A stretch of 64,000 bases of DNA from Beijerinckiaceae bacterium (GCA_947475995.1 CANJNI010000010.1:48325-112324); one strand, 5' to 3'. Counted from the stretch's first letter, positions 52,234-61,759 are shown. The notes: a model not told the origin generated them from the sequence alone. Numbers and translations are program-made.

Positions 52234-52923
52234 TCAGCCGTCGTGCCGCATGGCTTCGGCGAGCCGTGCTTCAAGCACCTGCGGTTTCAGCAGCACCAGA
52301 CCGCCGCGATTCTTCTCCGCAATCCCCTCGTTCACCATGGCGGTGAATTCGCGCGTGATCTGTTCGCGGCGGCAGCCGATGCGAGCGGCGATGACGTGAT
52401 GAAACGGCGGCGGCGAAATGATCTTCTGCCCCGCATGGCCGGCGCGCGGGTGCGCCAGTCGCAACAATTCGGCATAAAGCCTGTGCTTGAGGTCGAACAC
52501 CGAATGTTCGGTGAGCCGCGCATTGCCTTCGCGGATGCGCCCGCTCAGCAGCCGCAACACTTTTTCGCAGGCGCCCTGCGAGGAGAAGATGATTTCTCGA
52601 AAGACGCTCGCCGGCATGATGCAGAGTTCGCTTCGCGTCAACGCGGTCACATTGGCGGAACGCTCGACGCCGTCGATGGCGGCGAGTTCGCCGAAGAACT
52701 GCCCGGCGCCCATTTCGGCCAGAATGATTTCCTTGCCCGCAGGCGTGCGGATCAGAACCCGGACCTGTCCGGTGACGAGGAAATAAACATCCGAGGACTT
52801 GTCCTCGTAATCGACGATGGTTTCGTTTTCCTCGGCGCGCTTCCAGTTGCAGCGACGGTCGAACTTGGCCGTGTCGAGATCGGTCAGATCCTTGAAAAAA
52901 GGAATGCGCGCAAGACTTTGCAT
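52234..52923 (-). CDS. Crp/Fnr-family transcriptional regulator (cAMP-binding type)
   Basis: 229 residues. The cyclic-nucleotide fold spans about 6-120: FLVTGQVRVLIRTPAGKEIILAEM and GQFFGELAAIDGVERSANV, where the Arg-Ser pair resembles the cAMP contact of CRP. There is no N-terminal cysteine cluster, so it is not an oxygen-sensing FNR. The C-terminal HTH is IAARIGCRREQITREFTAMV. It sits 8 bases before potG in the same direction and may be co-transcribed with it. Starts 16 codons upstream (52971) are possible. Confidence 0.88.
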   Translation of the reverse strand: MQSLARIPFFKDLTDLDTAKFDRRCNWKRAEENETIVDYEDKSSDVYFLVTGQVRVLIRTPAGKEIILAEMGAGQFFGELAAIDGVERSANVTALTRSELCIMPASVFREIIFSSQGACEKVLRLLSGRIREGNARLTEHSVFDLKHRLYAELLRLAHPRAGHAGQKIISPPPFHHVIAARIGCRREQITREFTAMVNEGIAEKNRGGLVLLKPQVLEARLAEAMRHDG

Positions 52924-53004
52924 CGGTTCGCCCCCCGCGCCGGCAGAACCGGACGCCATTGCGGAGAGCATATCACGGTTGCAAGCGGCGCAAGAGGCCG
53001 CGCG

Positions 53005-53949
53005 TCACTTGCCCGCAATTCGCTGCGCGGCCGTCAGGGTGTTCTTCATCAGCATCGCGATGGTCATCGGCCCCACCCCGCCCGGCACCGGCGTGATCGC
53101 CGCCGCGCGCGCTGCGGCCGTCCGATATTCGACATCGCCGACCAGCCTGGTCTTCGGCTGCCCTTTGCCGTCAAGGCCCTCGCCCGGCACACGGTTGATG
53201 CCGACATCAATCACCAGCGCTCCGGGCTTGATCCAGTCGCCGCGGACCATTTCGGCCTTGCCGACAGCCGCCACCACAATATCGGCGCGACCCACCACGG
53301 ACGCCAGATCGCGCGTCCGCGAATGGGCAATTGTCACCGTGCAGCTTGCGCCGAGCAGCAGTTGCGCCATGGGTTTGCCGACAATGTTCGACCGCCCGAC
53401 CACCACGGCGTCCAGCCCCGCCAGCGACACGCCGGCCGCCCTGGCGGCTTCAGCCAGCAGCAGCATGGAGCCCGCAGGCGTGCACGGCACCAGCGCGCGA
53501 GCCTGATCGCCGATCGCCAGAAGGCCGGCGTTGACAGGGTGGAAGCCGTCCACGTCCTTGGCGGGCGAGATCATCTCCAGCACCCGGGTCGCGTTGATGT
53601 GACCCGGCAGCGGCAATTGAACCAGAATGCCGTGGATGGCCGGATCGGCGTTGAGCTTGCCGACCAGCGAGACCAGATCGTCCTCGGCAGTCGTCGCCGG
53701 CAGCGTGTGCTGCACCGAATGGAAGCCGCAGGATTCGGCGGCCTTGCCCTTGGATTTCACATAGACCTGACTGGCCGGGTCCTCGCCCACCAGCACGACC
53801 GCCAGTCCGGGCTTGAGGCCAAGTCTGCTGACGTCCGCCGCCACCTCCGCCAGAACGCGGCCGGACATGGCCTTGCCGTCGATCGCGAGCGCCCCGAACC
53901 CGGAGGGACGCAGAACTTCCGGCGGCGCAGTCTTCGTGGTCTCGGTCAT
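53005..53949 (-). CDS. folD: Bifunctional methylenetetrahydrofolate dehydrogenase/cyclohydrolase
   Basis: 314 residues, slightly longer than usual because of an N-terminal extension before [11 protein letters not shown]. It interconverts methylene- and formyl-tetrahydrofolate with NADP. Signatures: [14 protein letters not shown] with the catalytic Lys, [13 protein letters not shown], and [13 protein letters not shown], then [17 protein letters not shown] and [18 protein letters not shown] single gene. It may process one-carbon units from vanillate demethylation, though it is also a housekeeping enzyme. Confidence 0.95.
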   Translation of the reverse strand: MTETTKTAPPEVLRPSGFGALAIDGKAMSGRVLAEVAADVSRLGLKPGLAVVLVGEDPASQVYVKSKGKAAESCGFHSVQHTLPATTAEDDLVSLVGKLNADPAIHGILVQLPLPGHINATRVLEMISPAKDVDGFHPVNAGLLAIGDQARALVPCTPAGSMLLLAEAARAAGVSLAGLDAVVVGRSNIVGKPMAQLLLGASCTVTIAHSRTRDLASVVGRADIVVAAVGKAEMVRGDWIKPGALVIDVGINRVPGEGLDGKGQPKTRLVGDVEYRTAAARAAAITPVPGGVGPMTIAMLMKNTLTAAQRIAGK

Positions 53950-54187
53950 CAGCTTTTCCAGAGGGTTAACCCATCAATAACATCAACCGGTTGTTACGCC
54001 GGAAGCCGGTTTTCTGTCAGAGCGGAGGCGTCCGGACAACCCTGAAACTAGGACAAATACGGGTTTTGCGCTCCCGAACCTCCATGGCGCGCCCATAGCG
54101 CGGCTGCAAGGGAAAATTGAGACTTGCAATCATATACTTAGGCCAAACGGGGACCCGAAGCCCTGCTCGATTTCCAGACAGGCGGCC

Positions 54188-55486
54188 ATGACAACCAATG
54201 CGGCTCGGAACATGAAAGACTTCGCGCGCAACCAGCGCGGCGGAGCCGCGATGATTTTCGCACTGTCGTTCATCCCGGCCCTGATGACGGCCGGTCTGGC
54301 GATCGACTATGTGCGCGCCACCAATTATTCGGCCTCGCTCAAAGCCGCGACGGACGCTGCGGCGCTGGCCGGCGCGAGCGTGGTGGAAGATCCGCGCAAT
54401 CCCTTCAGCACAGACCTGACGCGCGCACGCACGACTGCGGCCCGCAATACGTTCAACGCGCATATCAAGTCGGAACAAGAGTTCTCAAAGCTCAAGATCA
54501 ATGTCACCGAGACCGCGAACGGCGTTCTGGTGTCGACGACCGCGACGATCAAGAACTCGTTCGGCGCGCTATTGCACAAGAGCACGACCGACCTCGGCGC
54601 AGTCGCCGAAGCCGCCCTGTCGGCCAACACCAATTATGAAGTTGTCTTCGTTCTCGACAATACGGGCTCGATGGCCGCGTCCAACAAGATGACCATCCTG
54701 AAGACCGCGATGAACAAATTCATCAAGCGTCTTTCGGCCGGGTCCGGCGGGGCGAACACGGTGCGGGTCGGCCTCGTGCCGTTCGGAACCTTCGTGCGCG
54801 TCGATCCGATGTATGCGCGCGGCAAGGACTGGATGCGCCAGCCTTCGCGCGATCTGTCGCAATGGCAGGGCTGCATCACGGACCGCGCCGCCCCTTATGA
54901 TGCGGACGGGACGGCTCCGACGATCATGGCGCCCGCCACGCTGTTCGACGCCAGCGACGGCAACATGAACATTTTCCCGGTGACGCCCGCCACCACGACG
55001 CCGGTGCCGCCGCTGCCCTTCGCGCCCGCGCCCTGCAATCAGGCCTATGTGCAGCCGCTAACAACCAGCTTCGGGTCTTTCCAGCAGGCCGTGAACGCCA
55101 TGGTGCCCGCAGGCACCACGAACCTTGCCATCGGCCTCGCCTGGGGGCTGCATCTCTTCTCGCCGGGCGCGCCCTATGGCAATGCCACGCCGTTCAACAA
55201 TGGCATCCAGAAGATCATGGTCTTCCTCACCGATGGTCTCAACACCCGAAGCCGCTGGTCCTCCGACGTCGCCACCATGGATGCGCGCACGCAGGCCACC
55301 TGCGATACGATCAAGCAGAAGGGCGTCACGCTTTATACGATCGGGGTGATGGACGAGAACAAGACGCTGCTGACCAATTGCGCCTCGTCGCCCTCCAAGC
55401 ATTTCTTCGCCCCGACCGCCGACCGGATTCCCGACCTTTTCGAGATGATCTCGGGCGATCTCGTCACGGTCCGTCTGGTTCGCTGA
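54188..55486 (+). CDS. TadG-like protein with von Willebrand A domain
   Basis: 432 residues. The Tad_N element is clear: FARNQRGGAAMIFALSFIPALMTAGLAIDYVRA, one membrane anchor near 20-42. The vWA domain begins VVFVLDNTGSM, giving a MIDAS D157-x-T/G-S161, so it could bind metal and a ligand. It ends with the vWA strands VMDENKTLLTNCASS. TadG-type proteins belong to Flp pilus loci but no other tad gene is here. The last 23 bases overlap the convergent epimerase. A paralogue lies at 59720. Confidence 0.87.
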   Translation: MTTNAARNMKDFARNQRGGAAMIFALSFIPALMTAGLAIDYVRATNYSASLKAATDAAALAGASVVEDPRNPFSTDLTRARTTAARNTFNAHIKSEQEFSKLKINVTETANGVLVSTTATIKNSFGALLHKSTTDLGAVAEAALSANTNYEVVFVLDNTGSMAASNKMTILKTAMNKFIKRLSAGSGGANTVRVGLVPFGTFVRVDPMYARGKDWMRQPSRDLSQWQGCITDRAAPYDADGTAPTIMAPATLFDASDGNMNIFPVTPATTTPVPPLPFAPAPCNQAYVQPLTTSFGSFQQAVNAMVPAGTTNLAIGLAWGLHLFSPGAPYGNATPFNNGIQKIMVFLTDGLNTRSRWSSDVATMDARTQATCDTIKQKGVTLYTIGVMDENKTLLTNCASSPSKHFFAPTADRIPDLFEMISGDLVTVRLVR

Positions 55487-56363
55487 GCCCCGAAAAGCTG
55501 AAGACTACCCGGTGGACCCGCGTCTGCCCGGGCGCCAACAGGATCATCGACGGCTTCTCGATCAGTTCACCATCAAAGCCGACCGGATCGCCATGTCCGG
55601 TCCAGGCCTCGACACAGAGGTAAGGCGCAGGCGGACGCGACCAGAGCGCCCAATGCCGGAAGCCTTCGGTTTCGACCGTCAGCCGGGACCCTGCGCCGCT
55701 ATGAAAATGCACACGGCGGCTTCCGGCGTCCAGAAAGCAAAGCGCCTCCGCCCGCACCAGTTCATCATCGAGCGCCAAAGTCCTGCCCGAGAGCGGAACG
55801 GCTCGTCGCCGATCTGAAAACAGACCGCTCGGCGCGATCTCCGGCACGCTGGCCTCTTCGGCGCGCTCGAAAGTAACCGAGTGGTCTTCGCGCCGCGATC
55901 CATCCAGCGGCCAGCGAAATCCCGGATGCAGCCCGAACGCATAGGGCATCACATCCGCGCCTCTGTTCCGCACGACCGCCGAAACGGCCAGCGACGACCG
56001 CCCCAGCCTGTACGTCATCGCCAGCCGGAACCCGAACGGATATTGCGCGCGCGTGTGCGGATTGTCGTCGAGGCGCAGGGTCGCAAAATCCTCGCCCCGT
56101 GCGCCCGGAGCGAACAATTCCTGCGCCGCAAACCCGTGAACGCCCATCCGCAAGGTTTCGCCGCCGACCCGGATCTTTCCCTCGCGCGCCCATCCGACGA
56201 TCGGAAACAGCAATGGCGCGACAGCCGGCCAGACCGCAGGATCGGGCTCCCAGAGCAGATCGCGCCCCGCGCAGGACCAGCGACGCAATTCGGCGCCGAC
56301 GAGCGAAATCTCCGCGCAAGACGCGCCCGATCGCAGCAGGATGGATTCGTTCTTGGCGTCCAT
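55464..56363 (-). CDS. Aldose 1-epimerase family protein
   Basis: 299 residues. The galactose-mutarotase fold is suggested by AELRRWSCAGRDLLWEPDPAVW, FPIVGWAREGKIRVGGE, MGVHGFAAQELF, the conserved AFGLHPGFRWPL and YLCVEAWTGHGDPV. It interconverts anomers of a free sugar or sugar phosphate. Start ATG 56363; a TTG 21 bases upstream is possible. It is divergent from the aldolase gene 78 bases away. The particular sugar is not defined. Confidence 0.87.
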   Translation of the reverse strand: MDAKNESILLRSGASCAEISLVGAELRRWSCAGRDLLWEPDPAVWPAVAPLLFPIVGWAREGKIRVGGETLRMGVHGFAAQELFAPGARGEDFATLRLDDNPHTRAQYPFGFRLAMTYRLGRSSLAVSAVVRNRGADVMPYAFGLHPGFRWPLDGSRREDHSVTFERAEEASVPEIAPSGLFSDRRRAVPLSGRTLALDDELVRAEALCFLDAGSRRVHFHSGAGSRLTVETEGFRHWALWSRPPAPYLCVEAWTGHGDPVGFDGELIEKPSMILLAPGQTRVHRVVFSFSGLSEPDGP

Positions 56364-56440
56364 GTCAGCCGCCAGAGGTGACAAACGCGCCGCCGCTTGT
56401 CAAAATCCCTCCACACAACGCAATGACATCCGGAGGAAAC

Positions 56441-57406
56441 ATGCTCGGCGCAAGGGATATTGGCGGCCTCATGGGCATGATGCCCGCATTCGCTACCGAC
56501 AATGCAGGCGATTACCGCGCCCGCGATACGGTCGATGTGGATCGCCTGCACAAGGGCGTCGACCGGGCCGTGCGCGACGGCTTCAACGTGATTTCCACCA
56601 CCGGCAGCTTCGGCGAGTGCCACACGCTGACGATGGACGAATTCCGCGTTCTGGCGCACGAAACGGCAGCGGCGGTGAAGAAGCGCGTTCCGCTTTTCAT
56701 CGGCACTACGGCGCCCAACACGCGCGAATGCATCGAAAAGATGCGGATCGTGGCCGAGACAGGCGCGGACGGCGTGCTGGCCGGGGTGCCCTATTACTTT
56801 CCATCGAGCCCCGAGAACGCCGTCAATTTCTACAAGGAAATCGGCGAGGCCTTCCCCAAACTCAACATCATGATCTACCACAACCCGGCCCTGCACCATG
56901 TGCGCCTGCCCATCGACGCCGTGAACGAGATTGCCCGCAATCCCGCCGTCGTCGCCATGAAGGACAGCCATCGTGAGCCGCTTGAAATGTCGCGCCTTTG
57001 CAAGCTCACCGCCGGACGCCTGAGCGTGATGGTGAATCAGGGCCAGTATTTCAGCTATTCGGACATGGGCGCGGCTGGCTTCTGGTCCATCGACGCCTGG
57101 ATGGGCCCGTGGCCGCAGCTTGCCCTGCGCAACGCCATCGCGCGCGGCGACCGCAAGCTCGCGACGGAAATCACCTCGGACTTCGTGGCCCCTTCGGGCG
57201 GCGGCGAAAAGAACCTGCAATGGCGCGAGACGGCCGCGAAGGTCGGCATGCGCTTCGCTGGCTATGTCGATCCCGGCCCGCTGCGCCCGCCGTTCGTGAA
57301 GGTGCCCGACTCGGTCGTGGAGGGCCAGAAGAAGCGCGTCGAGCGCTGGAAACTGCTTTGTGGAAAGTACCGCCCGCTGGTCGAGGCCGCGCAGGCAGCG
57401 GAATGA
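56441..57406 (+). CDS. DapA-superfamily hydratase-aldolase, NahE-like
   Basis: 321 residues. The (beta/alpha)8 aldolase with Schiff-base Lys174 in VVAMKDSHR and Tyr146 in MIYHNPAL. NVISTTGSFGECHTLTMDE and PLFIGTTAPNTREC resemble trans-o-hydroxybenzylidenepyruvate hydratase-aldolase (NahE), and the C-terminal GPLRPPFVKVPDSVVEGQKK matches the NahE-type tail, which dihydrodipicolinate synthase lacks. It should cleave an aromatic or sugar-acid pyruvate adduct. ATG 56441 after CGGAGGAAAC. A strong hairpin follows. Substrate uncertain. Confidence 0.83.
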   Translation: MLGARDIGGLMGMMPAFATDNAGDYRARDTVDVDRLHKGVDRAVRDGFNVISTTGSFGECHTLTMDEFRVLAHETAAAVKKRVPLFIGTTAPNTRECIEKMRIVAETGADGVLAGVPYYFPSSPENAVNFYKEIGEAFPKLNIMIYHNPALHHVRLPIDAVNEIARNPAVVAMKDSHREPLEMSRLCKLTAGRLSVMVNQGQYFSYSDMGAAGFWSIDAWMGPWPQLALRNAIARGDRKLATEITSDFVAPSGGGEKNLQWRETAAKVGMRFAGYVDPGPLRPPFVKVPDSVVEGQKKRVERWKLLCGKYRPLVEAAQAAE

Positions 57407-57412
57407 TCAAAT

Positions 57413-57436
57413 TGCCGGGCGGCGCACCGCCCGGCA
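57413..57436. terminator. Bidirectional hairpin between convergent genes
   Basis: A perfect 10-base stem (TGCCGGGCGG / CCGCCCGGCA) with loop CGCA lies between the aldolase stop and the secreted hypothetical gene end. AT-rich flanks fit termination on both strands, though T-runs are short. Confidence 0.65.
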
Positions 57437-57445
57437 TTCGTCGTC

Positions 57446-57907
57446 TTACGGCTTCGGCGGCGCAGCTTCGTATTTAACGGTCACGACCGTATTCGGCGCG
57501 CCTCCCTTGGTGGGACTCAGGCGAATCTCGGCGCGGTCGCCCATGCGCTGGACGGTCGCCTCGCTCATGCACTTGCCGTCCTTCATCTTGCCCGTAACGC
57601 GTACTTCGAGCAGCGAACCGGCTTTCGGGGCGAAAGCCGTCGCGTTGGTAATCTTGTAGTCGACCTGCTTCTGTTCGGTCGCCATATCCTCGGCGTCCTT
57701 GGTGAAATAGCCCGAGCCGTCGCGCAGCCATTCAACTGTGACGAGACTGGCGGCGGCATCCGTGCGGTTGATCGAGATCGTCGCCCCGCGACCACGCGGA
57801 ACTTCCACAGATCCCTGCGCACTCGCCGGACAGGCCTGAGCAAGAACCTCGGACGCCATCATGCAAGGAACAACGGCCAGGAAGCCGGCAAGCAATGCTT
57901 TCTGCAT
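57446..57907 (-). CDS. Secreted hypothetical protein
   Basis: 153 residues. MQKALLAGFLAVVPCMMASEVLAQA is a Sec signal peptide ending in LAQA. The mature part has few recognisable motifs: VEVPRGRGATISINRTDAAA, VEWLRDGSGYFTKDAEDM, and TVQRMGDRAEIRLS. The ATG at 57907 has a strong AAGGGGGAAAC site. It is probably a periplasmic beta-rich protein. No family recognised. Confidence 0.65.
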   Translation of the reverse strand: MQKALLAGFLAVVPCMMASEVLAQACPASAQGSVEVPRGRGATISINRTDAAASLVTVEWLRDGSGYFTKDAEDMATEQKQVDYKITNATAFAPKAGSLLEVRVTGKMKDGKCMSEATVQRMGDRAEIRLSPTKGGAPNTVVTVKYEAAPPKP

Positions 57908-58267
57908 TTTGTTTCCCCCTTTTTTCCGGCGGCTTTTGGGGCCGCCCGCCAAAATCCTATGCCCATGCAGAGGTTTTGCAAATCAATTCGCATTGCTGAC
58001 CTGTGTGAACAGCATAGCTTGCTGATTTTTCAAGCGTTTTACTTGAAAGTTCTTCGGAGGCTCGAAAACCCGCCTCACGGACCCCAAACATTGATCCGGT
58101 TCAATGTCCCGTGAGTTGGGAGGGGCGAAAGTGTCGCAATCCTTGCATCCGCTGATTGGGATATTGTACAGCGAATTGGCAAGGTGCCGCGTCGGGCAGC
58201 AACTCCAGGAGACGCCCGGCAAACTCAGGTGACCTTGCCCAGTACGGGTAGGCGGGAAGGACCGGTT
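57908..58267 (+). promoter_or_regulatory. Long leader/promoter region of hemA
   Basis: A 360-base gap without a gene. It holds an FNR/FixK-type dyad (58091-58104) and a purine-rich Shine-Dalgarno-like stretch (GGCGGGAAGG) before the hemA ATG at 58268. I see no riboswitch or further palindrome. Confidence 0.5.
58091..58104. promoter_or_regulatory. FNR/FixK/FnrL-type box upstream of hemA
   Basis: TTGATCCGGTTCAA fits the TTGAT-N4-ATCAA consensus with one mismatch (T for A at position 10). The TTGA / TCAA half-sites are intact. It lies 164 bases before hemA. In related alphaproteobacteria hemA is a known target of FnrL or FixK under low oxygen. The box does not overlap a coding region. Confidence 0.65.
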
Positions 58268-59566
58268 ATGGATTATCGTGGCTTTTTCGATCGTTCGATC
58301 GAGCGCCTCAAGGCGGAACGCCGGTACCGGGTGTTTGCCGACCTCGAACGTGACGCGGTCCGGTTTCCCCGCGCTCTCTGGCGGCCGGACCCGAAGTCCG
58401 ACGAGACCAGTGAAGTCGTCATCTGGTGTTCCAACGATTACCTGACCATGGGCGGCCATCCGGACGTGATCGGGGCCGTTTGCAACGCCGCGCAGCGCCA
58501 CGGCGCGGGCGCGGGCGGCACTCGCAACATTTCCGGCACGCACCACCCGATCGTCGATCTGGAAGCCGAACTGGCGGACCTTCACCACAAGGACGCCGCG
58601 CTGGCCTTCACCTCCGGCTGGGTTTCGAATCTGGCCGCCATCTCGACCATCGCGGGCCTGCTGCCGAACTGCCTCATTCTGTCGGACGCGCTGAACCACA
58701 ATTCCATGATCGAGGGCGTGCGCCGCTCCGGCTGCGAACGCCAGATCTGGCGTCACAACGACATGGCCCATCTTGAAGAGCTGCTGATCGCCGCCGGCGA
58801 TCGCGCCAAGCTGGTCGTCTTCGAAAGCCTCTATTCGATGGACGGCGACATCGCGCCGGTGAAGGACATCGTCCGTCTGGCAAAGAAGTACAACGCCATG
58901 ACCTACGTGGACGAAGTCCATGCTGTCGGCATGTATGGCGAGCGCGGCGGCGGCATTTGCGAGCGCGAAGGCGTCATGGCCGACATCGACGTGATCGAGG
59001 GCACCCTCGCCAAGGGCTTCGGCACGCTCGGCGGCTACATCGCGGCGGACGCCGCCATCATCGACGCCGTGCGCAGCTACGCGCCCTCCTTCATCTTCAC
59101 GACCGCCCTGCCCCCGACCGTTGCGGCGGGCGCGGCCGCGGCCGTTCGCCACCTCAAGAAGTCCGGCGAGGAGCGTGCCCGTCACCAGCGCATGGCGATG
59201 CTGACCAAGCACGCCCTGAAGGCCGCCGGCCTGCCGGTGATGGACAATCCGTCCCACATCGTGCCGGTCATGGTCGGCGACGCCGAGCAGTGCAAGGCGG
59301 CCAGCGACCTGCTGCTGGAGCGCCACGGGATCTACATCCAGCCGATCAACTATCCGACGGTCGCCATCGGAACCGAGCGTCTGCGTATCACCCCGACCCC
59401 GCGCCACACCGAGGCCCATGTGGCCGAACTGGTGGAAGCGCTCGTGGACGTGTGGAAGGCCCTTGGCCTCAAATTCGTGGAGGCGCAGATCGTGCCCCTC
59501 CGCCCGGCCGCGAAGGTTGAGGACCCCCGCTGCACCTATCCGGACATGAAGCGCGCCGCCGAGTGA
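58268..59566 (+). CDS. hemA: 5-aminolevulinate synthase
   Basis: The first enzyme of the C4 heme pathway, condensing glycine with succinyl-CoA. 432 residues. The PLP lysine is Lys249 in [15 protein letters not shown], and [12 protein letters not shown] gives the PLP-contact Asp/His. [17 protein letters not shown] and [21 protein letters not shown] are the usual glycine-rich region. The ATG at 58268 fits; the frame extends 28 codons upstream without homology. The upstream FNR-type box suggests oxygen control. A terminator follows. Confidence 0.97.
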   Translation: MDYRGFFDRSIERLKAERRYRVFADLERDAVRFPRALWRPDPKSDETSEVVIWCSNDYLTMGGHPDVIGAVCNAAQRHGAGAGGTRNISGTHHPIVDLEAELADLHHKDAALAFTSGWVSNLAAISTIAGLLPNCLILSDALNHNSMIEGVRRSGCERQIWRHNDMAHLEELLIAAGDRAKLVVFESLYSMDGDIAPVKDIVRLAKKYNAMTYVDEVHAVGMYGERGGGICEREGVMADIDVIEGTLAKGFGTLGGYIAADAAIIDAVRSYAPSFIFTTALPPTVAAGAAAAVRHLKKSGEERARHQRMAMLTKHALKAAGLPVMDNPSHIVPVMVGDAEQCKAASDLLLERHGIYIQPINYPTVAIGTERLRITPTPRHTEAHVAELVEALVDVWKALGLKFVEAQIVPLRPAAKVEDPRCTYPDMKRAAE

Positions 59567-59621
59567 CGGGTTAACCCGTCGAATTTTAAGCACTTTCCCG
59601 TGAAGGCATAGCCAATTTCGG

Positions 59622-59650
59622 AAAGGCTCGGAGTTTCTCCGGGCCTTTTC
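59622..59650 (+). terminator. Rho-independent terminator of hemA
   Basis: An 11-base stem with one G-T pair (AAAGGCTCGGA / TCCGGGCCTTT) and loop GTTTC is followed by TTC, 56 bases after the hemA stop. Confidence 0.87.
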
Positions 59651-59719
59651 AGTATTTGTTTGCTTCGGCAAAGCACGCTCTCGGCACATTGCCATCCAGA
59701 GCTTTTGCCGGGGCGTTTC

Positions 59720-61126
59720 ATGTTGAGTCAGGTTCGGAACCGTATTGCGGCGCTGCTTGGGCGCCTCGCCTGCGATACGCGGGGCGGAACCACCATGATC
59801 CTCGCCATGGCGGCGCTGCCGCTCATGGGCGCCGTCGGCATGTCGGTGGATTATGCTGCGGCCGTCCGGACGCAGGCCAACCTCCAGGCCGCCCTCGACG
59901 GCGGCGTGCTGGCCGGGGCCGAAATGCGCGCCCATGCGATCAATTACAACGACCAGATGGCGACCGGCGTCCGGACAGCGGTCGTCAATTACGTCAACGC
60001 CCAGTTCAGGTCGGCCGACCAGTTGCCGAACATCACGGCCAACATCGATTCGGCCGGCACGGTCTCGGCCGATGCGACCGCGCAGGTGCGGAACAATCTG
60101 GGCGGGCTGTTCGGCGCGCCCTATTTCACCGTCCGCGCCCATTCGCAGGCCACTTTCGGGGCCGGGCAGGCCGAGGTCGCGCTGGTCTTCGACACGACCG
60201 CCTCGATGGAAGGCATCAAGATGGCGACCGCCCAGGCCGCCGCCATCTCGCTCGTGGACACGCTGTTCTCGGCTCCCAATGCGGCGAAGAACGTCCGCAT
60301 GGCGCTCGCCCCGTTCGACGTTTACGTCAATGTCGGCGTGGAATATCGCGGCGCGAGCTGGCTCACCAACACGAGCGACACATCCACCACCAGCTACAAG
60401 TGCGAGACAAAATATCCCGACGCCGTCTACGGACCGCCGAAAACGACAACCAAGACCTGTTACCGCGACGGCGCGCCCTATTCGTGCACCAGCACCCACC
60501 GCGACACGATCAGCAAGGGCAAACCCGTCGAGGTCTGCGGTCCCCACACGTCGAGTTACAAATGGAAAGGTTGCGTGGGATCGCGGAACTACCCATTGGA
60601 CCTGAGCGACGTCGTGAGTTCTGCGCAGCCCGTGCCGGGAGTCGGCGGCTCCTGCGCCTCGCCCATCGTGCGGCTCACGAGCGATGCGACGGCGATACGC
60701 ACCGCCATTGCGGGCCTCAAGACCGATGAGGAAACTTATATTGCCCCCGGGCTTCTGTGGGGCTGGCGTCTGCTTTCGCCCAATGCGCCCTTTGGCGACG
60801 GAAAGGTGCTCAGCACAGGCGCGAAGAAGACGCTCGTGCTGATGACGGACGGGTTCAACACCCATTCGCCCGACTATCCCAAGCACGACGACAAGGACAC
60901 CGCCATGGCCAACAAGCTCACTGCGGAGACCTGCGCCAACATCAAGACGGCGGGAATTGCGATCTACACCATTGCGTTTCAGGTGACGGATTCGACCATC
61001 AAGAACGTGCTGGCGAGCTGCGCCTCTTCGACAGTCAATTATTTCGACGCGAACTCGAGCGACGAATTGAAAGCCGCCTTCGCCCGCATCGGCTCGTCGC
61101 TGACGGCGATCCGGCTGGCGCGCTGA
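59720..61126 (+). CDS. TadG-like protein with von Willebrand A domain (second copy)
   Basis: 468 residues. Tad_N stretch: CDTRGGTTMILAMAALPLMGAVGMSVDYA, one membrane anchor near 24-46. The vWA domain opens VALVFDTTASM with MIDAS D158-x-T-x-S162. Between about 230 and 310 a cysteine-rich insert (KCETKYPD, KTCYRDGAPYSC, EVCGPHTSSYKWKGC) is absent from the 54188 copy, so extra disulfides are likely. ATG 59720. It abuts the convergent ubiX stop. No tad pilus genes are nearby. Confidence 0.87.
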   Translation: MLSQVRNRIAALLGRLACDTRGGTTMILAMAALPLMGAVGMSVDYAAAVRTQANLQAALDGGVLAGAEMRAHAINYNDQMATGVRTAVVNYVNAQFRSADQLPNITANIDSAGTVSADATAQVRNNLGGLFGAPYFTVRAHSQATFGAGQAEVALVFDTTASMEGIKMATAQAAAISLVDTLFSAPNAAKNVRMALAPFDVYVNVGVEYRGASWLTNTSDTSTTSYKCETKYPDAVYGPPKTTTKTCYRDGAPYSCTSTHRDTISKGKPVEVCGPHTSSYKWKGCVGSRNYPLDLSDVVSSAQPVPGVGGSCASPIVRLTSDATAIRTAIAGLKTDEETYIAPGLLWGWRLLSPNAPFGDGKVLSTGAKKTLVLMTDGFNTHSPDYPKHDDKDTAMANKLTAETCANIKTAGIAIYTIAFQVTDSTIKNVLASCASSTVNYFDANSSDELKAAFARIGSSLTAIRLAR

Positions 61127-61708
61127 TCAGGCGTCCGGTTCGTTCTTCCAGCGCTTGACGATTCCGGCGTCGATGTCGAACAGGTCGAGCAATCGCCCTA
61201 CCGTATGGTTCACCACATCGTCCAGCGTCTTCGGCTTGTTGTAGAAGGCCGGCACGACGGGCGCGATGATCGCCCCCATCTCTGACAACGCCAGCATGGT
61301 CCGCAGATGGCCTGTGTGCAGCGGCGTTTCCCTCACGGCCAGCACGAGACGGCGGCGCTCCTTCAGCACCACATCGGCCGCACGGCTCATCAGCGAACCT
61401 GTTACGCCCGTCGCAATTTCACTCATGGTGCGGATCGAGCACGGAGCGATCACCATGCCGAGCGTCTTGAAAGACCCTGACGAAATCGACGCCCCGATAT
61501 CGCCCTGCGGATGAAAATGGTCGGCGAGTTCGCGCAATTCCTTGGGCTTCAGATCGCTCTCGTAGCCAAGCGTCATTTCCGCCGCCTTGCTGACAACCAG
61601 ATGCGTCTCGACGCCCGCAGCCCGCAGCACTTCCAGCATCCGGACGCCGTAAACGATGCCGGACGCGCCGCTGATTCCAACGATGATCCGCTGCTTCTGT
61701 GTGCTCAC
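61127..61708 (-). CDS. ubiX: Flavin prenyltransferase UbiX
   Basis: 193 residues. It makes prenylated FMN for UbiD-type decarboxylases. Family stretches: IVGISGASGIVYGVRMLEVL, SGSFKTLGMVIAPCSIRTM, and RLVLAVRETPLHTGHLRTML. The fold is homo-dodecameric flavodoxin-like. No ubiD lies adjacent here. It is followed (upstream on the minus strand) by the TIGR02444 gene, 51 bases apart. Confidence 0.95.
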   Translation of the reverse strand: MSTQKQRIIVGISGASGIVYGVRMLEVLRAAGVETHLVVSKAAEMTLGYESDLKPKELRELADHFHPQGDIGASISSGSFKTLGMVIAPCSIRTMSEIATGVTGSLMSRAADVVLKERRRLVLAVRETPLHTGHLRTMLALSEMGAIIAPVVPAFYNKPKTLDDVVNHTVGRLLDLFDIDAGIVKRWKNEPDA

Positions 61709-61759
61709 GCGACGCCCCTGACCCTTACGGGCCGATGTGGCGCGACTCGCCCCGCAAGG

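Noticed and set aside
57983..60886. A 967-codon minus-strand open frame opposite hemA and the second TadG-like gene
   Set aside because: It mirrors the codon phase of real genes in GC-rich DNA, shows no family motif, and hemA on the other strand is certain.
54188..61126. A Flp/Tad pilus locus
   Set aside because: Only the TadG-like proteins are present; no CpaA-F, TadA-C or pilin gene.
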